In this document: positions 1 through 7,562 of the stretch, piece after piece
How the letters are laid out: every line of letters begins with the position of its first letter
How positions within the stretch are numbered: the stretch's first letter is position 1
Assembly: GCA_035294005.1 (NCBI GenBank)
Contig: DATGLT010000308.1
Location: 1-15,780 of the forward strand
DNA: 15,780 nt
Reading direction: 5' to 3'
From: JANXQE01 sp035294005
GTDB taxonomy: Bacteria > Verrucomicrobiota > Verrucomicrobiia > Limisphaerales > UBA8199
Position numbers and translations under genes: made by a program
The notes under the pieces: model-generated
Told to the model about the DNA's origin: nothing
Database searches by the model: none
Seen by the model: the letters and a program-made list of their open reading frames with translations, nothing else

Positions 1-279
1 TACAGGATGATGCACGGCAAAACCTCGCCTATCCGGCACAACGGGAAAGATCTTTTCGAGGGGATGCCCAATCCATTTGCGGCCACGCGTTACCATTCGC
101 TCGTCATCCGGCGCGAGACGCTGCCTGAATGCCTGGAGATAACCGCCGAGACCGAGGAGGGCGAAATCATGGGAGTCAAACACAAGCAGTATCCCATCTG
201 GGGCGTTCAGTTCCACCCGGAGAGCATTCTCACTGAAAACGGCCGCCAGATCCTCAGCAATTTTCTGAAATTGAAATAA
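1..279 (+). CDS. trpG: Glutamine amidotransferase subunit of anthranilate / aminodeoxychorismate synthase, 3' part only
   Basis: The reading frame is open from the first base, so the gene starts outside the window. About 92 codons remain of a family usually near 190-200 residues. The visible half has the hallmarks of class I glutamine amidotransferases of the TrpG/PabA type: a MHGKTS stretch at the start, an ATRYHSL segment, EIMG, and a terminal GVQFHPES in which His (codon 214-216) and Glu (codon 220-222) complete the catalytic triad. The nucleophile Cys lies in the missing half. The enzyme releases ammonia from glutamine for the TrpE or PabB partner, in tryptophan or folate synthesis. TrpG and PabA cannot be separated on this fragment, so the symbol is the more usual choice and not proven. 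The gene ends 6 bp from the convergent stop of the next gene, with no terminator between them. Confidence 0.9.
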   Translation, partial: YRMMHGKTSPIRHNGKDLFEGMPNPFAATRYHSLVIRRETLPECLEITAETEEGEIMGVKHKQYPIWGVQFHPESILTENGRQILSNFLKLK

Positions 280-285
280 CGCCGA

Positions 286-1254
286 TCACCGGGCCGCGCC
301 CGCCTTTTTCAAAGTTTCGGAAATGCTCACGGGCGCCCCTGCTTGCCTTTTGCTTTCGTCGGCGGCTTCCATAAACGCAAAGATTTCCAGAGTTTCCTCG
401 GGTGTGACAGGCGCAACTCCGGTGCGGAAGAAGGTCATGATTTGAGCGACCAACGGCTGGTAACCGTCGAACGATCCCACAGGACCGTCGCCTCGTTCAC
501 CGTGTGCCGTTCCGTGAAAGTTTGGGTCTTCTCGAAAGATTCCGATCCGATTGCCCGGCCATATCCCGATGACTTCGATTTTACCGGAGGGGGTGGTGCC
601 GCGCCGCACAGATTCGCAACCCGTGCCCATCACGGCATAAAGGGCTTCCACGCCGTGCACGCCATACCAGAACAGGTCCGGATGATGCGGTTCAAGTTCG
701 CAGGGACCGTAAGTTTCGGCATGATGGACTCGTCCAAGGGAGCCGTTATGAACGGCCTGGGTGTTGGTGGCAAAGCGCAGCGAAGAGGAGCTGAAAACCG
801 GCGTATTTTGCTCCTTCGCCGACCGGAAAATCTCAACGGCATCCCGCAAAGAACCGGCCACGGGTTTGTCGATAAAGAGCTTTTTGTGCGCTAGCAGCAC
901 GGGCCTGGCTTGGTCCAAATGCGGTCGGCCATCCACACTCTCCAGCAGAACGGCGTCTACGTGCCGGCACAATTCGGGGATGTTGTCATAGAAGGTCACG
1001 CCGTACCTCTCTCGAAGCGTTTTTGCGAACTGCTCCACGCGCGAGATGCTGGAAGGAATGTCCGGACTGCCTCCTTTGAAGGCGGCAACGACTTTGCCCC
1101 CGGGCAGACGACCCGGTGCGGACGGATCATTGAGAACCTCAGTAAAAGCGGGCACGTGAGACGTATCGCAGCCGATAATGCCAATGCGCAGGTCCTGGGC
1201 ATGCATTGCTGCGCTGAACAGGATGGCTGGAACCAGGAGCAGCGAATGCTTCAT
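286..1254 (-). CDS. Secreted Gfo/Idh/MocA-family oxidoreductase-like protein
   Basis: This is a 322-residue protein. Residues 1-19 look like a Sec signal peptide (hydrophobic core, AMHA then Q20), so export is likely. A Rossmann-like beta strand follows at residues 22-37, reading IGIIGCDTSH where classical members have GxGxxG. A DKP motif sits at 129-131, the position of the family's conserved E/DKP, whose Lys belongs to the catalytic or cofactor site. A Tyr-Gly-Val-His-Gly-Val-Glu segment near residue 198 matches the second-domain active-site helix. Members of this family usually oxidise or reduce sugars and cyclitols with NAD(P), but the substrate cannot be read here. Secreted members are common in Planctomycetes and Verrucomicrobia. 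The altered glycine motif leaves cofactor use uncertain. No Shine-Dalgarno sequence precedes the ATG. It appears monocistronic. Confidence 0.82.
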   Translation of the reverse strand: MKHSLLLVPAILFSAAMHAQDLRIGIIGCDTSHVPAFTEVLNDPSAPGRLPGGKVVAAFKGGSPDIPSSISRVEQFAKTLRERYGVTFYDNIPELCRHVDAVLLESVDGRPHLDQARPVLLAHKKLFIDKPVAGSLRDAVEIFRSAKEQNTPVFSSSSLRFATNTQAVHNGSLGRVHHAETYGPCELEPHHPDLFWYGVHGVEALYAVMGTGCESVRRGTTPSGKIEVIGIWPGNRIGIFREDPNFHGTAHGERGDGPVGSFDGYQPLVAQIMTFFRTGVAPVTPEETLEIFAFMEAADESKRQAGAPVSISETLKKAGAAR

Positions 1255-1285
1255 ACGTTATCGAGGCAGTGCGACAATTGAGCCC

Positions 1286-1314
1286 ACCGTAATCGAAGCT
1301 TGGCTTAATGACAA
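1286..1314 (-). promoter_or_regulatory. Candidate sigma70-type promoter of the MocA-like gene
   Basis: Read on the minus strand, TTGTCA (1314-1309, 5 of 6 matches to TTGACA) is followed after 17 bp by TACGGT (1291-1286, 3 of 6 to TATAAT). Transcription would start near 1279, giving a leader of about 25 nt before the ATG at 1254. The -10 box is weak, so this is a suggestion only. Confidence 0.25.
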
Positions 1315-1364
1315 TACGCGCCACCGCAGGCCGCAGGGAAATCAAACAAAACTTCTAGAACTCT

Positions 1365-1382
1365 GCCGCGTGTAACCGCGGC
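1365..1382 (-). terminator. Probable weak intrinsic terminator after the beta-solenoid gene
   Basis: GCCGCG (1365-1370) and CGCGGC (1377-1382) form a perfect 6-bp GC stem around a 6-nt loop. It starts 20 bp beyond the stop of the minus-strand gene at 1402. On that strand a T-rich run (GTTTTGTTTGATTT) follows, but only about 13 nt after the stem, so the terminator is not canonical. Confidence 0.4.
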
Positions 1383-1401
1383 GCCTGGGAATCGACCGAA
1401 G

Positions 1402-4044
1402 TCACTCGTAAATGAGCTTATAAAATCCCGTTTTGTTCGTGCTGCCTGAGCCGTTATAGGTTTTGGTGGAGCCATCGCCCACGATCGTTGCCACTGTCTG
1501 CCAATTGGGCGGCGAGAGTATCGGGCTGTACTGGACCAGGTTGGTTCTTCCAGCCAGGGTTGGGAAAGTGAAACTCAGGGCGCCATTGACAAAGGCGGGA
1601 GATAACGCCGATTCGGCCACCAACGTCACACTCGAAGCGGTGTAGTGCGGCACCAGCACAATTCCACCATATTGGTTGCCTTTGACGGCGGCAAAAATGC
1701 CGGATAATTGCGAGGCATTGGACAACACCATGAATGAATCGCCAAGTTGGGGACGAAACCCGTTCTGGGCGGTCAGCGATAGAATCAAGTTGTTCAACCA
1801 GAGCTGGCCGTAGGTGCCATTGAGTTGCCCATACTGGGCGCCTGCAACGGTGCCGCCGATATCGACGGCCAATATAGCGCCGGGCAGGTTCGTCAGGCTG
1901 CCGAATCCTACAGTGAGAATGCCGGGCGAATCGCCCGGATGAATTGTCCCGGCGTTCACTACCACGCCGGCCAACGTTCCTTCTCCCTCCAGGACCCCGC
2001 CTAAAAGGTTAAAGGTGTGTCCAGGGCCGGAAATCGTCAGGGTCGCCCCTGGATTTATTTGGGTCGTGCCTCCAGTTTGAAAAAGGCTCTGAGAGAAAAG
2101 GAAGTTGTAAGGATTGGCAACGAGCACACCGCTATTTGTTACAGCCCAGTTAACCTGGACCGTAGCCTGGCTTGGGCCTGAGTTCGACAAAACGCCCGCG
2201 TTGTTAATTATGGGAGCGGGTCCGGGGTACCCAATTGTATTTCCCAAGGTTGCCGCGGCAATGTTCAGCGAACTTCCCGGGAGATTGTTCCAGGTCAAAG
2301 GTTTCCCAGCGAACAGACCTGAATTGGTCACAACCGCGTTCCCGGCGTTATTGACACTTCGATACAGCGTCACGGGATTGGTTGCTATCAGCAGCGATGC
2401 ATTGGTGCCGAGGTTGAGCCAACCTCCGCCCTGGACAGTTCCGTACCCCAGTGTCATGGCGCCGTTGATTGTCAGGTTGCCGGGCCCGTCAATTTCTCCG
2501 TTGCCCACCATCTCGAGGCTGTCCATCGACAAGTCTCCGGCTAACCAGAAATTGGCCCCGTTAATGGCAACGGCTCCTGGTCCGGTGAAAGTGGCTGTCG
2601 CGTTCTGGACATTGGTTCCCAACCAGAAGTGAAGTTCCGCACCCAGAGCAATGTGGCACTGCCCGGAGTTGGTTCCCCATTCGAGATAAAGCGCGCCTGA
2701 TTGCACATCCAACAAGCCGGCATTGAGGAAGTAAACCGAAGGCGCCGAGCTGTCGGCGGTAAAATTGATGGCATTGGTGCTGCCGCTCTTACGGAAGGTC
2801 CCGGCGTTGTAGAAGAAGCTCGAATTGGTTCCAGCTCCACCCAGCAACACCGCGCTGTTTTGGGCCGCAAAAACAGCGTTGGACAAATTATTAAATACGG
2901 CCCCGTTGTCCATTTGGAAGGTGTTCCCATCCACTAACCAGGTAGTTGTGCCCGCGTTATTGATCGTGCTGTGGGTGAGAACTTTCTGAATGGTATTTGA
3001 GATGACCAGCTGAGACCACGGATCAATGTTGACCACGGGTCCGGCAAACGTGCCGCCGTCCCAGACCAGGGTGCTGGGCGCCCCCGCGCTCCCTACAATG
3101 TCTAACTGCCCGGTGCCATCAAGCATATAAGCCTGATAGGCCAGAGTTCCCGGTGTTGGGTCGGCCTCACCGATTTCCAGGCGCCCATTGATTGTTATCT
3201 CCGCGCCGTTGTACAGGTAGAAAACGCCCGGCCCCGTAACAAAGTTGGTGCAATTGGTCTGGACGGCAAACGGGCCGTTGATTTCGATGACCGCGTTGGA
3301 GGTAACCGTCTGGAACCGGCCCACCCCAAAACTGTTGGTCCAAAAAACGGAGTCCGACTCGATCAAAAGTGTGCCGCCCTGGCTTTGCACCACTCCATTG
3401 TTATCAAACGTCAGCGGGTCGCCCGGCGAGTTTTGGACCTGGTTCGTCCCCACGCTTGTAAACTGCGCATTAGTCGTCACAGTCAAATGATTCGTTCCCG
3501 AAAAGATAAGCACCGCCCCATTCATCAGTTCGATCTGCCCGATGTCATATAGACTCGAGTTGTTGATGTAATCGGGATTGTTGCCGTTCTCGAAAAATAA
3601 TGCCCCGGCCATGATGTTCACTGTCGCGTTTACAATTTGATCATTGCCGCTGTTCCATTGTCTCTGCAGCGTTACGGTCGCGCCATCAAACGTCGAGTGG
3701 CTCGAATTGATGGTTTGAATGGAAAAATTGCCGCCGACAATGTTGGCTGAAGCGTACAGCGTATCGATGGTTACCAGGGGCACATCCACCACGCACTTGT
3801 ACTGACTTAATTGGATGTAGACGGTGTCGCCCGCCTGCGGCAAACGATTGGCAGGCACCGGGGTAGGTACCAGGGAGAAATACCAATTGCCCACGGTTGA
3901 CCAGAGCACATTGATTTGGCCCTGGGAATCAAGGGATGGGACGAAATAAAGCGTTGCCGCCCCGTGTGCACCCTGAGCGCCCAGGAGAAGCGTGATTGCG
4001 GACAGCAAACTGAAAACACAACGGCTTGATGATTTATTTTGCAT
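1402..4044 (-). CDS. Large secreted beta-solenoid (autotransporter-passenger-like) protein with verrucomicrobial C-terminal module
   Basis: Starting at the ATG at 4044, this is an 880-residue protein whose first 29 residues form a clear signal peptide (MQNKSSSR, a Leu-rich core, then AQGAHGA). The frame stays open to an ATG at 4161, but that 39-residue extension is Arg-rich and would bury the signal peptide, so 4044 is preferred. The body is rich in Asn, Gly, Thr and short beta strands. It has repeated NNAG/NAG turns between about residues 360 and 700, as in beta-helix passenger domains, and then a GTIHPGDSPG segment and a 'G-Q-L-N-G' region typical of such proteins. The last 70 residues (SFTFPTLAGRTNLVQYSP, then a Trp-containing strand, ending FYKLIYE) resemble the C-terminal module common on Verrucomicrobia exported proteins. 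Its function is unknown; a surface or extracellular structural role is inferred. No outer-membrane barrel or LPXTG signal is seen. Confidence 0.75.
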   Translation of the reverse strand: MQNKSSSRCVFSLLSAITLLLGAQGAHGAATLYFVPSLDSQGQINVLWSTVGNWYFSLVPTPVPANRLPQAGDTVYIQLSQYKCVVDVPLVTIDTLYASANIVGGNFSIQTINSSHSTFDGATVTLQRQWNSGNDQIVNATVNIMAGALFFENGNNPDYINNSSLYDIGQIELMNGAVLIFSGTNHLTVTTNAQFTSVGTNQVQNSPGDPLTFDNNGVVQSQGGTLLIESDSVFWTNSFGVGRFQTVTSNAVIEINGPFAVQTNCTNFVTGPGVFYLYNGAEITINGRLEIGEADPTPGTLAYQAYMLDGTGQLDIVGSAGAPSTLVWDGGTFAGPVVNIDPWSQLVISNTIQKVLTHSTINNAGTTTWLVDGNTFQMDNGAVFNNLSNAVFAAQNSAVLLGGAGTNSSFFYNAGTFRKSGSTNAINFTADSSAPSVYFLNAGLLDVQSGALYLEWGTNSGQCHIALGAELHFWLGTNVQNATATFTGPGAVAINGANFWLAGDLSMDSLEMVGNGEIDGPGNLTINGAMTLGYGTVQGGGWLNLGTNASLLIATNPVTLYRSVNNAGNAVVTNSGLFAGKPLTWNNLPGSSLNIAAATLGNTIGYPGPAPIINNAGVLSNSGPSQATVQVNWAVTNSGVLVANPYNFLFSQSLFQTGGTTQINPGATLTISGPGHTFNLLGGVLEGEGTLAGVVVNAGTIHPGDSPGILTVGFGSLTNLPGAILAVDIGGTVAGAQYGQLNGTYGQLWLNNLILSLTAQNGFRPQLGDSFMVLSNASQLSGIFAAVKGNQYGGIVLVPHYTASSVTLVAESALSPAFVNGALSFTFPTLAGRTNLVQYSPILSPPNWQTVATIVGDGSTKTYNGSGSTNKTGFYKLIYE

Positions 4045-4331
4045 GCAGATCAAGGGGTTGAGGCGAACATGAGGTTTGATGCTCCGCGAAAGCGGACCAG
4101 CCAAACAGGCCCGCGTGAGGGACCTCTCAAGGGAAGACCTGTCCAGAAGCCGCGCCGCCATAATTTGGATGGCGCGCCGAACCCAAAGAATTGCGCCGGA
4201 CCGCCGTTGAACAGCAAAAAGTTCATCCCGGAATCGGACCCGTGGGGGAGCGAAGACAAGGTGCTATTTAAGGGGGACTAAGTCAAGATTTAACTAATGC
4301 TGAACCTCGTCCGACTGGTCCGGCAGCATGC

Positions 4332-4351
4332 GGAGCAAAGGCCTTTGCTCC
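4332..4351. promoter_or_regulatory. Perfect 20-bp palindrome, probable operator
   Basis: GGAGCAAAGG (4332-4341) is followed directly by its reverse complement CCTTTGCTCC (4342-4351), with no loop and no mismatch. It ends 27 bp before the kinase ATG and covers the place where a -35 element would lie for the TATTAT box at 4360-4365. A loopless dyad of this length suits a homodimeric DNA-binding protein better than an RNA hairpin, and no T-run follows it. The binding protein is unknown. Confidence 0.55.
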
Positions 4352-4359
4352 AGGGGCAG

Positions 4360-4365
4360 TATTAT
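4360..4365 (+). promoter_or_regulatory. Candidate -10 box for the efflux locus
   Basis: TATTAT matches TATAAT in 5 of 6 positions. No recognisable -35 lies 16-18 bp upstream; that place is taken by the 20-bp palindrome, which suggests control through it. Transcription would begin near 4372, giving a leader of only about 7 nt before the kinase ATG at 4379. Confidence 0.35.
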
Positions 4366-4378
4366 GGTTGGATAAAGC

Positions 4379-5452
4379 ATGGTGCGGCTGTTGGAACAAT
4401 TGGAACAGAGCTCCCGAACGGCGCTGGTCCTGGCGGGCCTGGCCGTATTGGCGCTGATAGGAGTGATCGATTACCTGACGGGTTTCGAACTTCTGTTCTC
4501 GGTATTTTACCTGCTGGAAGTAGGACTCGCGGCATGGTTTGTGGGGCGCGGGTTCGGGCTGATCATGTCTGTGTTCAGCGTCATCGTGTGGATTGGAGGA
4601 GACCTTGCGGCGGGCGCGCACTACTCGAACATGGTTGTGCCGATCTGGAACGCTGTAATCCTGATGGTGTTCTATTTCATCGTTGTGTGGCTGTTAACGC
4701 ACCTGCGCTCATTGCACAAGGACCTTGAAGCCCGCGTTGCCGAGAGGACACGCGCCTTGCGTCATGAAATGTCAGAGCGCCAGCGGCTCGAAGAAGAAAT
4801 CCTGCAGGTTAGCGAACGGGAACAGCGGCGGATAGGACACGACTTGCATGACAGCCTTTGCCAGCACCTGACGGCGACGGCGTTAGCCGGGCAGGTCCTG
4901 GGGGAGCGGCTCGCGGCCAGGTCCCTTCCCGAAGCTGCCGACGCAACTCATGTGGTGGCCATGGTCGAAGACGGGATTGACCTGGCCCGCAATCTAGCGC
5001 GGGGTCTGTACCCTGTGGAGATGGAGGCGGAAGGTTTGATGGCGGCTTTTCAACAATTGGCGAATAACATCAGCAAAGGCGCCAAAGTGCGTTGCGTTTT
5101 CGAGTGTGACAAGCCGGTGCTGGTGCATGACGACGCCGTGGCGACGCACTTATACCGGATTACGCAGGAAGCGGTCCGGAATGCGGTCCGCCACGGCAAA
5201 CCCAAACGCATCGGCATCAATTTATCGGAAGAGAACAAAATGCTGAAATTGACGATTGAGGACGACGGGGTTGGAGTGCCGGATGATGTGCAGGCCGCCG
5301 AGGGTGTGGGAGTACGCATCATGGCGCATCGCGCGGCCATGATCGGCGGCAGCTTTTCAATCGAGCCGGCACCCACAGGTGGAACAATAGTTACCTGTAC
5401 ACTTGCGAAAGCCTCCCCAATCCAGCGCACAAAGCAAACGACTCCTCAATGA
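4379..5452 (+). CDS. Membrane sensor histidine kinase, NarX/DesK type (HisKA_3 + HATPase)
   Basis: This 357-residue kinase has four predicted membrane helices (about residues 15-33, 37-55, 59-78 and 86-106) with no large periplasmic loop. The helices carry a recurrent sensor pattern: D31-Y-L-T-G, S41-x-F-Y-L-L, W71, D75, Y82-S83 and W90-N91. A charged coiled coil (110-148) leads to the HisKA_3 dimerisation helix with HDLHDS, where H157 is the expected phosphorylated histidine. The ATPase domain shows an N box (E264 to N268 and H272-G273), a G1 box D295-D-G-V-G299 and a GVGVRIMAHR G2 stretch near 310. Nothing looks truncated. A stop codon lies two codons upstream in frame, so the ATG at 4379 is the earliest start; only a weak GGA precedes it. 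It overlaps the response regulator by ATGA and is surely its partner. The signal is unknown; metal or envelope stress is inferred from the downstream pump. Confidence 0.93.
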   Translation: MVRLLEQLEQSSRTALVLAGLAVLALIGVIDYLTGFELLFSVFYLLEVGLAAWFVGRGFGLIMSVFSVIVWIGGDLAAGAHYSNMVVPIWNAVILMVFYFIVVWLLTHLRSLHKDLEARVAERTRALRHEMSERQRLEEEILQVSEREQRRIGHDLHDSLCQHLTATALAGQVLGERLAARSLPEAADATHVVAMVEDGIDLARNLARGLYPVEMEAEGLMAAFQQLANNISKGAKVRCVFECDKPVLVHDDAVATHLYRITQEAVRNAVRHGKPKRIGINLSEENKMLKLTIEDDGVGVPDDVQAAEGVGVRIMAHRAAMIGGSFSIEPAPTGGTIVTCTLAKASPIQRTKQTTPQ

Positions 5453-6117
5453 GCGCTGTGGCAGCAAAAAAGACAATATTCCTGGTCGATGACCATCCGC
5501 TGGTGCGTGAATGGCTCACCAATTTGATTAACCAGCAGCCGGACCTTGTGGTATGCGGCGAGGCAGAGGCCGCGCCCCAGGCAAAACAGGCGATTGTTCG
5601 GCTCAGGCCCGACATCGCCATCGTGGATATATCGCTAAAGGACTCCTCGGGTATCGAGCTGATCAAAGACCTGCGCCAGATCGTGCCGAGCGCTGCTGTT
5701 TTGGTCCTTTCGATGCACGAAGAAGTGCATTACGCCGAACGCGCTTTACGGGCGGGCGCCAGGGGCTATATCGTCAAACGCGAAACCACGCGGAAAGTCA
5801 TTGCCGCCATACGCCAGGTCCTCACCGGCGGGATTTACCTGAGCGAACCGGTCGCCACTGCGCTGGCCACACAATTTGTCGGGGCCCGGGGCGGGTCGAA
5901 GAATTCGCCCGTTGAACACCTTAGCGATAGAGAATTGGAGGTCTTCGAACTGCTTGGGAGAGGACGGGGTACGCGCCAGATCGCCGAAGCATTGAACGTC
6001 AGCGTCAAAACCGTCCAGGCATACTGCGCGCGAATCAAAGAGAAGCTCAATGTTGCCAGCGCAACCGAACTCCTGAGAGAGGCCGTGCGGTGGCATGAAA
6101 GCGCACACAAGAGTTGA
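5449..6117 (+). CDS. NarL/FixJ-family response regulator (REC + LuxR HTH)
   Basis: This is a 222-residue two-domain regulator of normal length. The receiver domain (about 8-125) has the acidic pair D14-D15, the phosphoacceptor D60, S88 and K110, so all key residues are present. The LuxR-type helix-turn-helix (about 157-215) begins LSDRELEVFELL and continues through a recognition helix with SVKTVQAYCARIKEKL. It starts inside the kinase stop codon (ATGA, 5449-5452) with no Shine-Dalgarno sequence, so translation is probably coupled. It is expected to bind DNA as a phosphorylated dimer. The likeliest nearby target is the half-site array at 6118-6147, directly after its own stop and before the efflux genes. 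Confidence 0.94.
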   Translation: MSAVAAKKTIFLVDDHPLVREWLTNLINQQPDLVVCGEAEAAPQAKQAIVRLRPDIAIVDISLKDSSGIELIKDLRQIVPSAAVLVLSMHEEVHYAERALRAGARGYIVKRETTRKVIAAIRQVLTGGIYLSEPVATALATQFVGARGGSKNSPVEHLSDRELEVFELLGRGRGTRQIAEALNVSVKTVQAYCARIKEKLNVASATELLREAVRWHESAHKS

Positions 6118-6147
6118 TGTAGTACATTCCCCTACACAACAAGTAGG
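6118..6147. promoter_or_regulatory. Alternating GTAG/CTAC half-sites, candidate response-regulator binding region
   Basis: TGTAG (6118-6122) and CTACA (6132-6136) form an inverted repeat with a 9-bp gap. CCTAC (6131-6135) pairs again with GTAGG (6143-6147) across 7 bp. The three GTAG/CTAC cores start at 6119, 6132 and 6143, about one helical turn apart. The array lies just upstream of the extended -10 at 6155-6163, a usual place for an activator. Binding by the adjacent NarL-type regulator is inference. Confidence 0.4.
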
Positions 6148-6154
6148 CGGCGCC

Positions 6155-6163
6155 TGATATACC
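6155..6163 (+). promoter_or_regulatory. Candidate extended -10 promoter for the efflux genes
   Basis: TGATATACC fits the extended -10 pattern TGnTATAAT in all but two positions. A good -35 is missing: the hexamer 17 bp upstream is CACAAC. That would fit an activator-dependent promoter. Transcription would start near 6170, about 40 nt before the channel ATG at 6210. Confidence 0.3.
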
Positions 6164-6209
6164 GAGCCGCCGAAACCTATATCTTCCCGGGTTCGACGGG
6201 TCGATCTCG

Positions 6210-7562
6210 ATGAACCGCTTTCTCGCCTTACTGAGAACCCGGGCGGGGTGGTGTTTATCACTATTTCTGACGGAGTTCGTGTTGTGCAGTGCGCCGGCAA
6301 TCCAAACGCCTGATGCGCAAGCGCTCTCGTCTGCAGACACGCTGCCCCGACTTTCGCTCACAGAAGCCCAAAGGGTTGCGTTCCAACGGAATTGGGACCT
6401 TTTGGCTGCCAAAAGCGGCATGGACCTGGCCACCGCGCAGTTGATTGTTTCAAAGGAATTTCCCAACCCGACCCTTTCGTGGACGACCATGAAGATCGAT
6501 CCCCGCGGCAACGGCACGCCGTTGGGCAACAGCGTGTGGGACCGCAGTTACGATACAATCGTGTCCGTTAGCCAATTGGTGGAAATCGGCGGCAAACGCC
6601 ATAACCGGCAGCTCTCCGCGCGCGCCGGAATTGCAGGCGCTAGGGCCCGATTTTTCGATGCGAGGCGGTCGCTGGACCAGGGGATTACGAAGGCGTACGT
6701 CGCAGCTCTGTTAGCGGACGAAAACGCGCGAGTCCTCAGCCAGTCGGCTGCGACCTTGCGGCGTGAAGCCGAAATTGCCGAAACCCGGTTCAGGGCTGGA
6801 GATATCTCGGATTCGGACCGGAAACAGATTCAAAACAGCGCGGACGTTTTTGATTTGCAAGCCAGATCGGCGGAGGCAGCTGCGCTTCAGGCGCGGATCG
6901 CCGTTGAGGTTCTGATGGCGGTCAAAGAACCAAAAGGCCGGTGGGTGGCACAAAGCGACCTCGAACACCTGGGACTGGTGGATACCAATGCCCCGTCGCT
7001 CAATTCTGAGGGCGTGCGGCCGGACGTCCTGGCAGCGGAAGCGGATCTGCGAAAGGCTGAATCCGATTTGAAACTGCAAAAAGCGTTGCGCATTCCCGAC
7101 CCGACGTTCTCCTTGTTTTACGAACGCAATCCGCCCGGACCTCCGGGACCGGACACCCTAGGACTCGGCTTGTCTTTGCCTCTGCCGCTTTGGAATCGGA
7201 ACCGTGGAAATATCCGGGCAGCCGAAGCGACAAAGGAACAAACGGCAATGACTCTCGGCAAAATCAGCACACAGGCGCAAGCGGATATCGCAACGGCGGA
7301 GTCGGCTTACCAGGAGGCCCACACCCGGCTGGAACGCTACCAGCAGCAAATCCGGCCGCGTTCGGCCCAGGTGCGGGAATCAATCGCCTTCGCCTACAGC
7401 AGGGGCGGCGCGTCCCTGGTGGATTTGCTGACGGCTGAACGCGACGACAATAATGTACGGCTTGCGACTGCACAGGCCATGGCGGACGTGGCCAGCGCCG
7501 CAGCGGATTTGAAAGCCGCCCGGATGACTATCACTGAAACCGAACTCAACTCAAAGCCATGA
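6210..7562 (+). CDS. Outer-membrane efflux channel, TolC/CzcC family
   Basis: This is a 450-residue protein with an N-terminal signal peptide (about residues 1-28) and no lipobox. It shows the two internally similar OEP halves of TolC-like channels (about 45-240 and 250-440), each made of long Ala/Gln/Glu-rich helices. Family landmarks are a strand pattern ending LSLPLPLWNRNRGN near residues 322-335 and the GASLVDLLTAERD segment near 400. The trimeric channel would carry substrate from the adaptor-pump complex across the outer membrane. The gene opens the efflux part of the cluster 92 bp after the response regulator. Its stop overlaps the adaptor start by ATGA. No Shine-Dalgarno sequence precedes the ATG. 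Substrate class is inferred from the pump. Confidence 0.9.
   Translation: MNRFLALLRTRAGWCLSLFLTEFVLCSAPAIQTPDAQALSSADTLPRLSLTEAQRVAFQRNWDLLAAKSGMDLATAQLIVSKEFPNPTLSWTTMKIDPRGNGTPLGNSVWDRSYDTIVSVSQLVEIGGKRHNRQLSARAGIAGARARFFDARRSLDQGITKAYVAALLADENARVLSQSAATLRREAEIAETRFRAGDISDSDRKQIQNSADVFDLQARSAEAAALQARIAVEVLMAVKEPKGRWVAQSDLEHLGLVDTNAPSLNSEGVRPDVLAAEADLRKAESDLKLQKALRIPDPTFSLFYERNPPGPPGPDTLGLGLSLPLPLWNRNRGNIRAAEATKEQTAMTLGKISTQAQADIATAESAYQEAHTRLERYQQQIRPRSAQVRESIAFAYSRGGASLVDLLTAERDDNNVRLATAQAMADVASAAADLKAARMTITETELNSKP

Larger units (their letters stand above)
4045..4378. other. Intergenic region between divergent genes
   Basis: There is no convincing gene here. Short frames on both strands have Arg/Gly/Pro-rich translations typical of non-coding GC-rich DNA. 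Three things are visible: a small hairpin with 5-bp arms TCCGC/GCGGA around GAAA (4083-4096), a dyad TGAAC-N8-GTTCA (4208-4225), and, near the kinase start, a perfect palindrome with a -10-like box (listed separately). The region must hold promoters for both the minus-strand secreted protein and the plus-strand efflux locus. No convincing minus-strand promoter was found. Confidence 0.6.

Noticed and set aside
343..894. A 183-codon frame antisense to the MocA-like gene
   Set aside because: It has an Arg/Gly/Phe-rich translation without recognisable features, opposite a well-supported gene.
4045..4161. Upstream start at 4161 for the beta-solenoid protein
   Set aside because: The added 39 residues are Arg-rich and would place a clear signal peptide inside the protein. 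The ATG at 4044 begins exactly at the signal peptide.
4208..4225. TGAAC-N8-GTTCA dyad as a LexA/SOS box
   Set aside because: The gap does not fit known GAAC-N4-GTTC-type boxes, no SOS gene is adjacent, and 5-bp arms are expected by chance.
6146..6171. GGCGGC/GCCGCC inverted repeat after the response regulator as a terminator
   Set aside because: The stem is only 6 bp with a 14-nt loop and has no T-run. It also surrounds the candidate -10 box of the downstream genes.
5746..6300. A 184-codon minus-strand frame across the response regulator and channel gene start
   Set aside because: It overlaps conserved regulator HTH sequence on the other strand. Its translation is rich in Arg, Thr, Ser and Pro with no domain.
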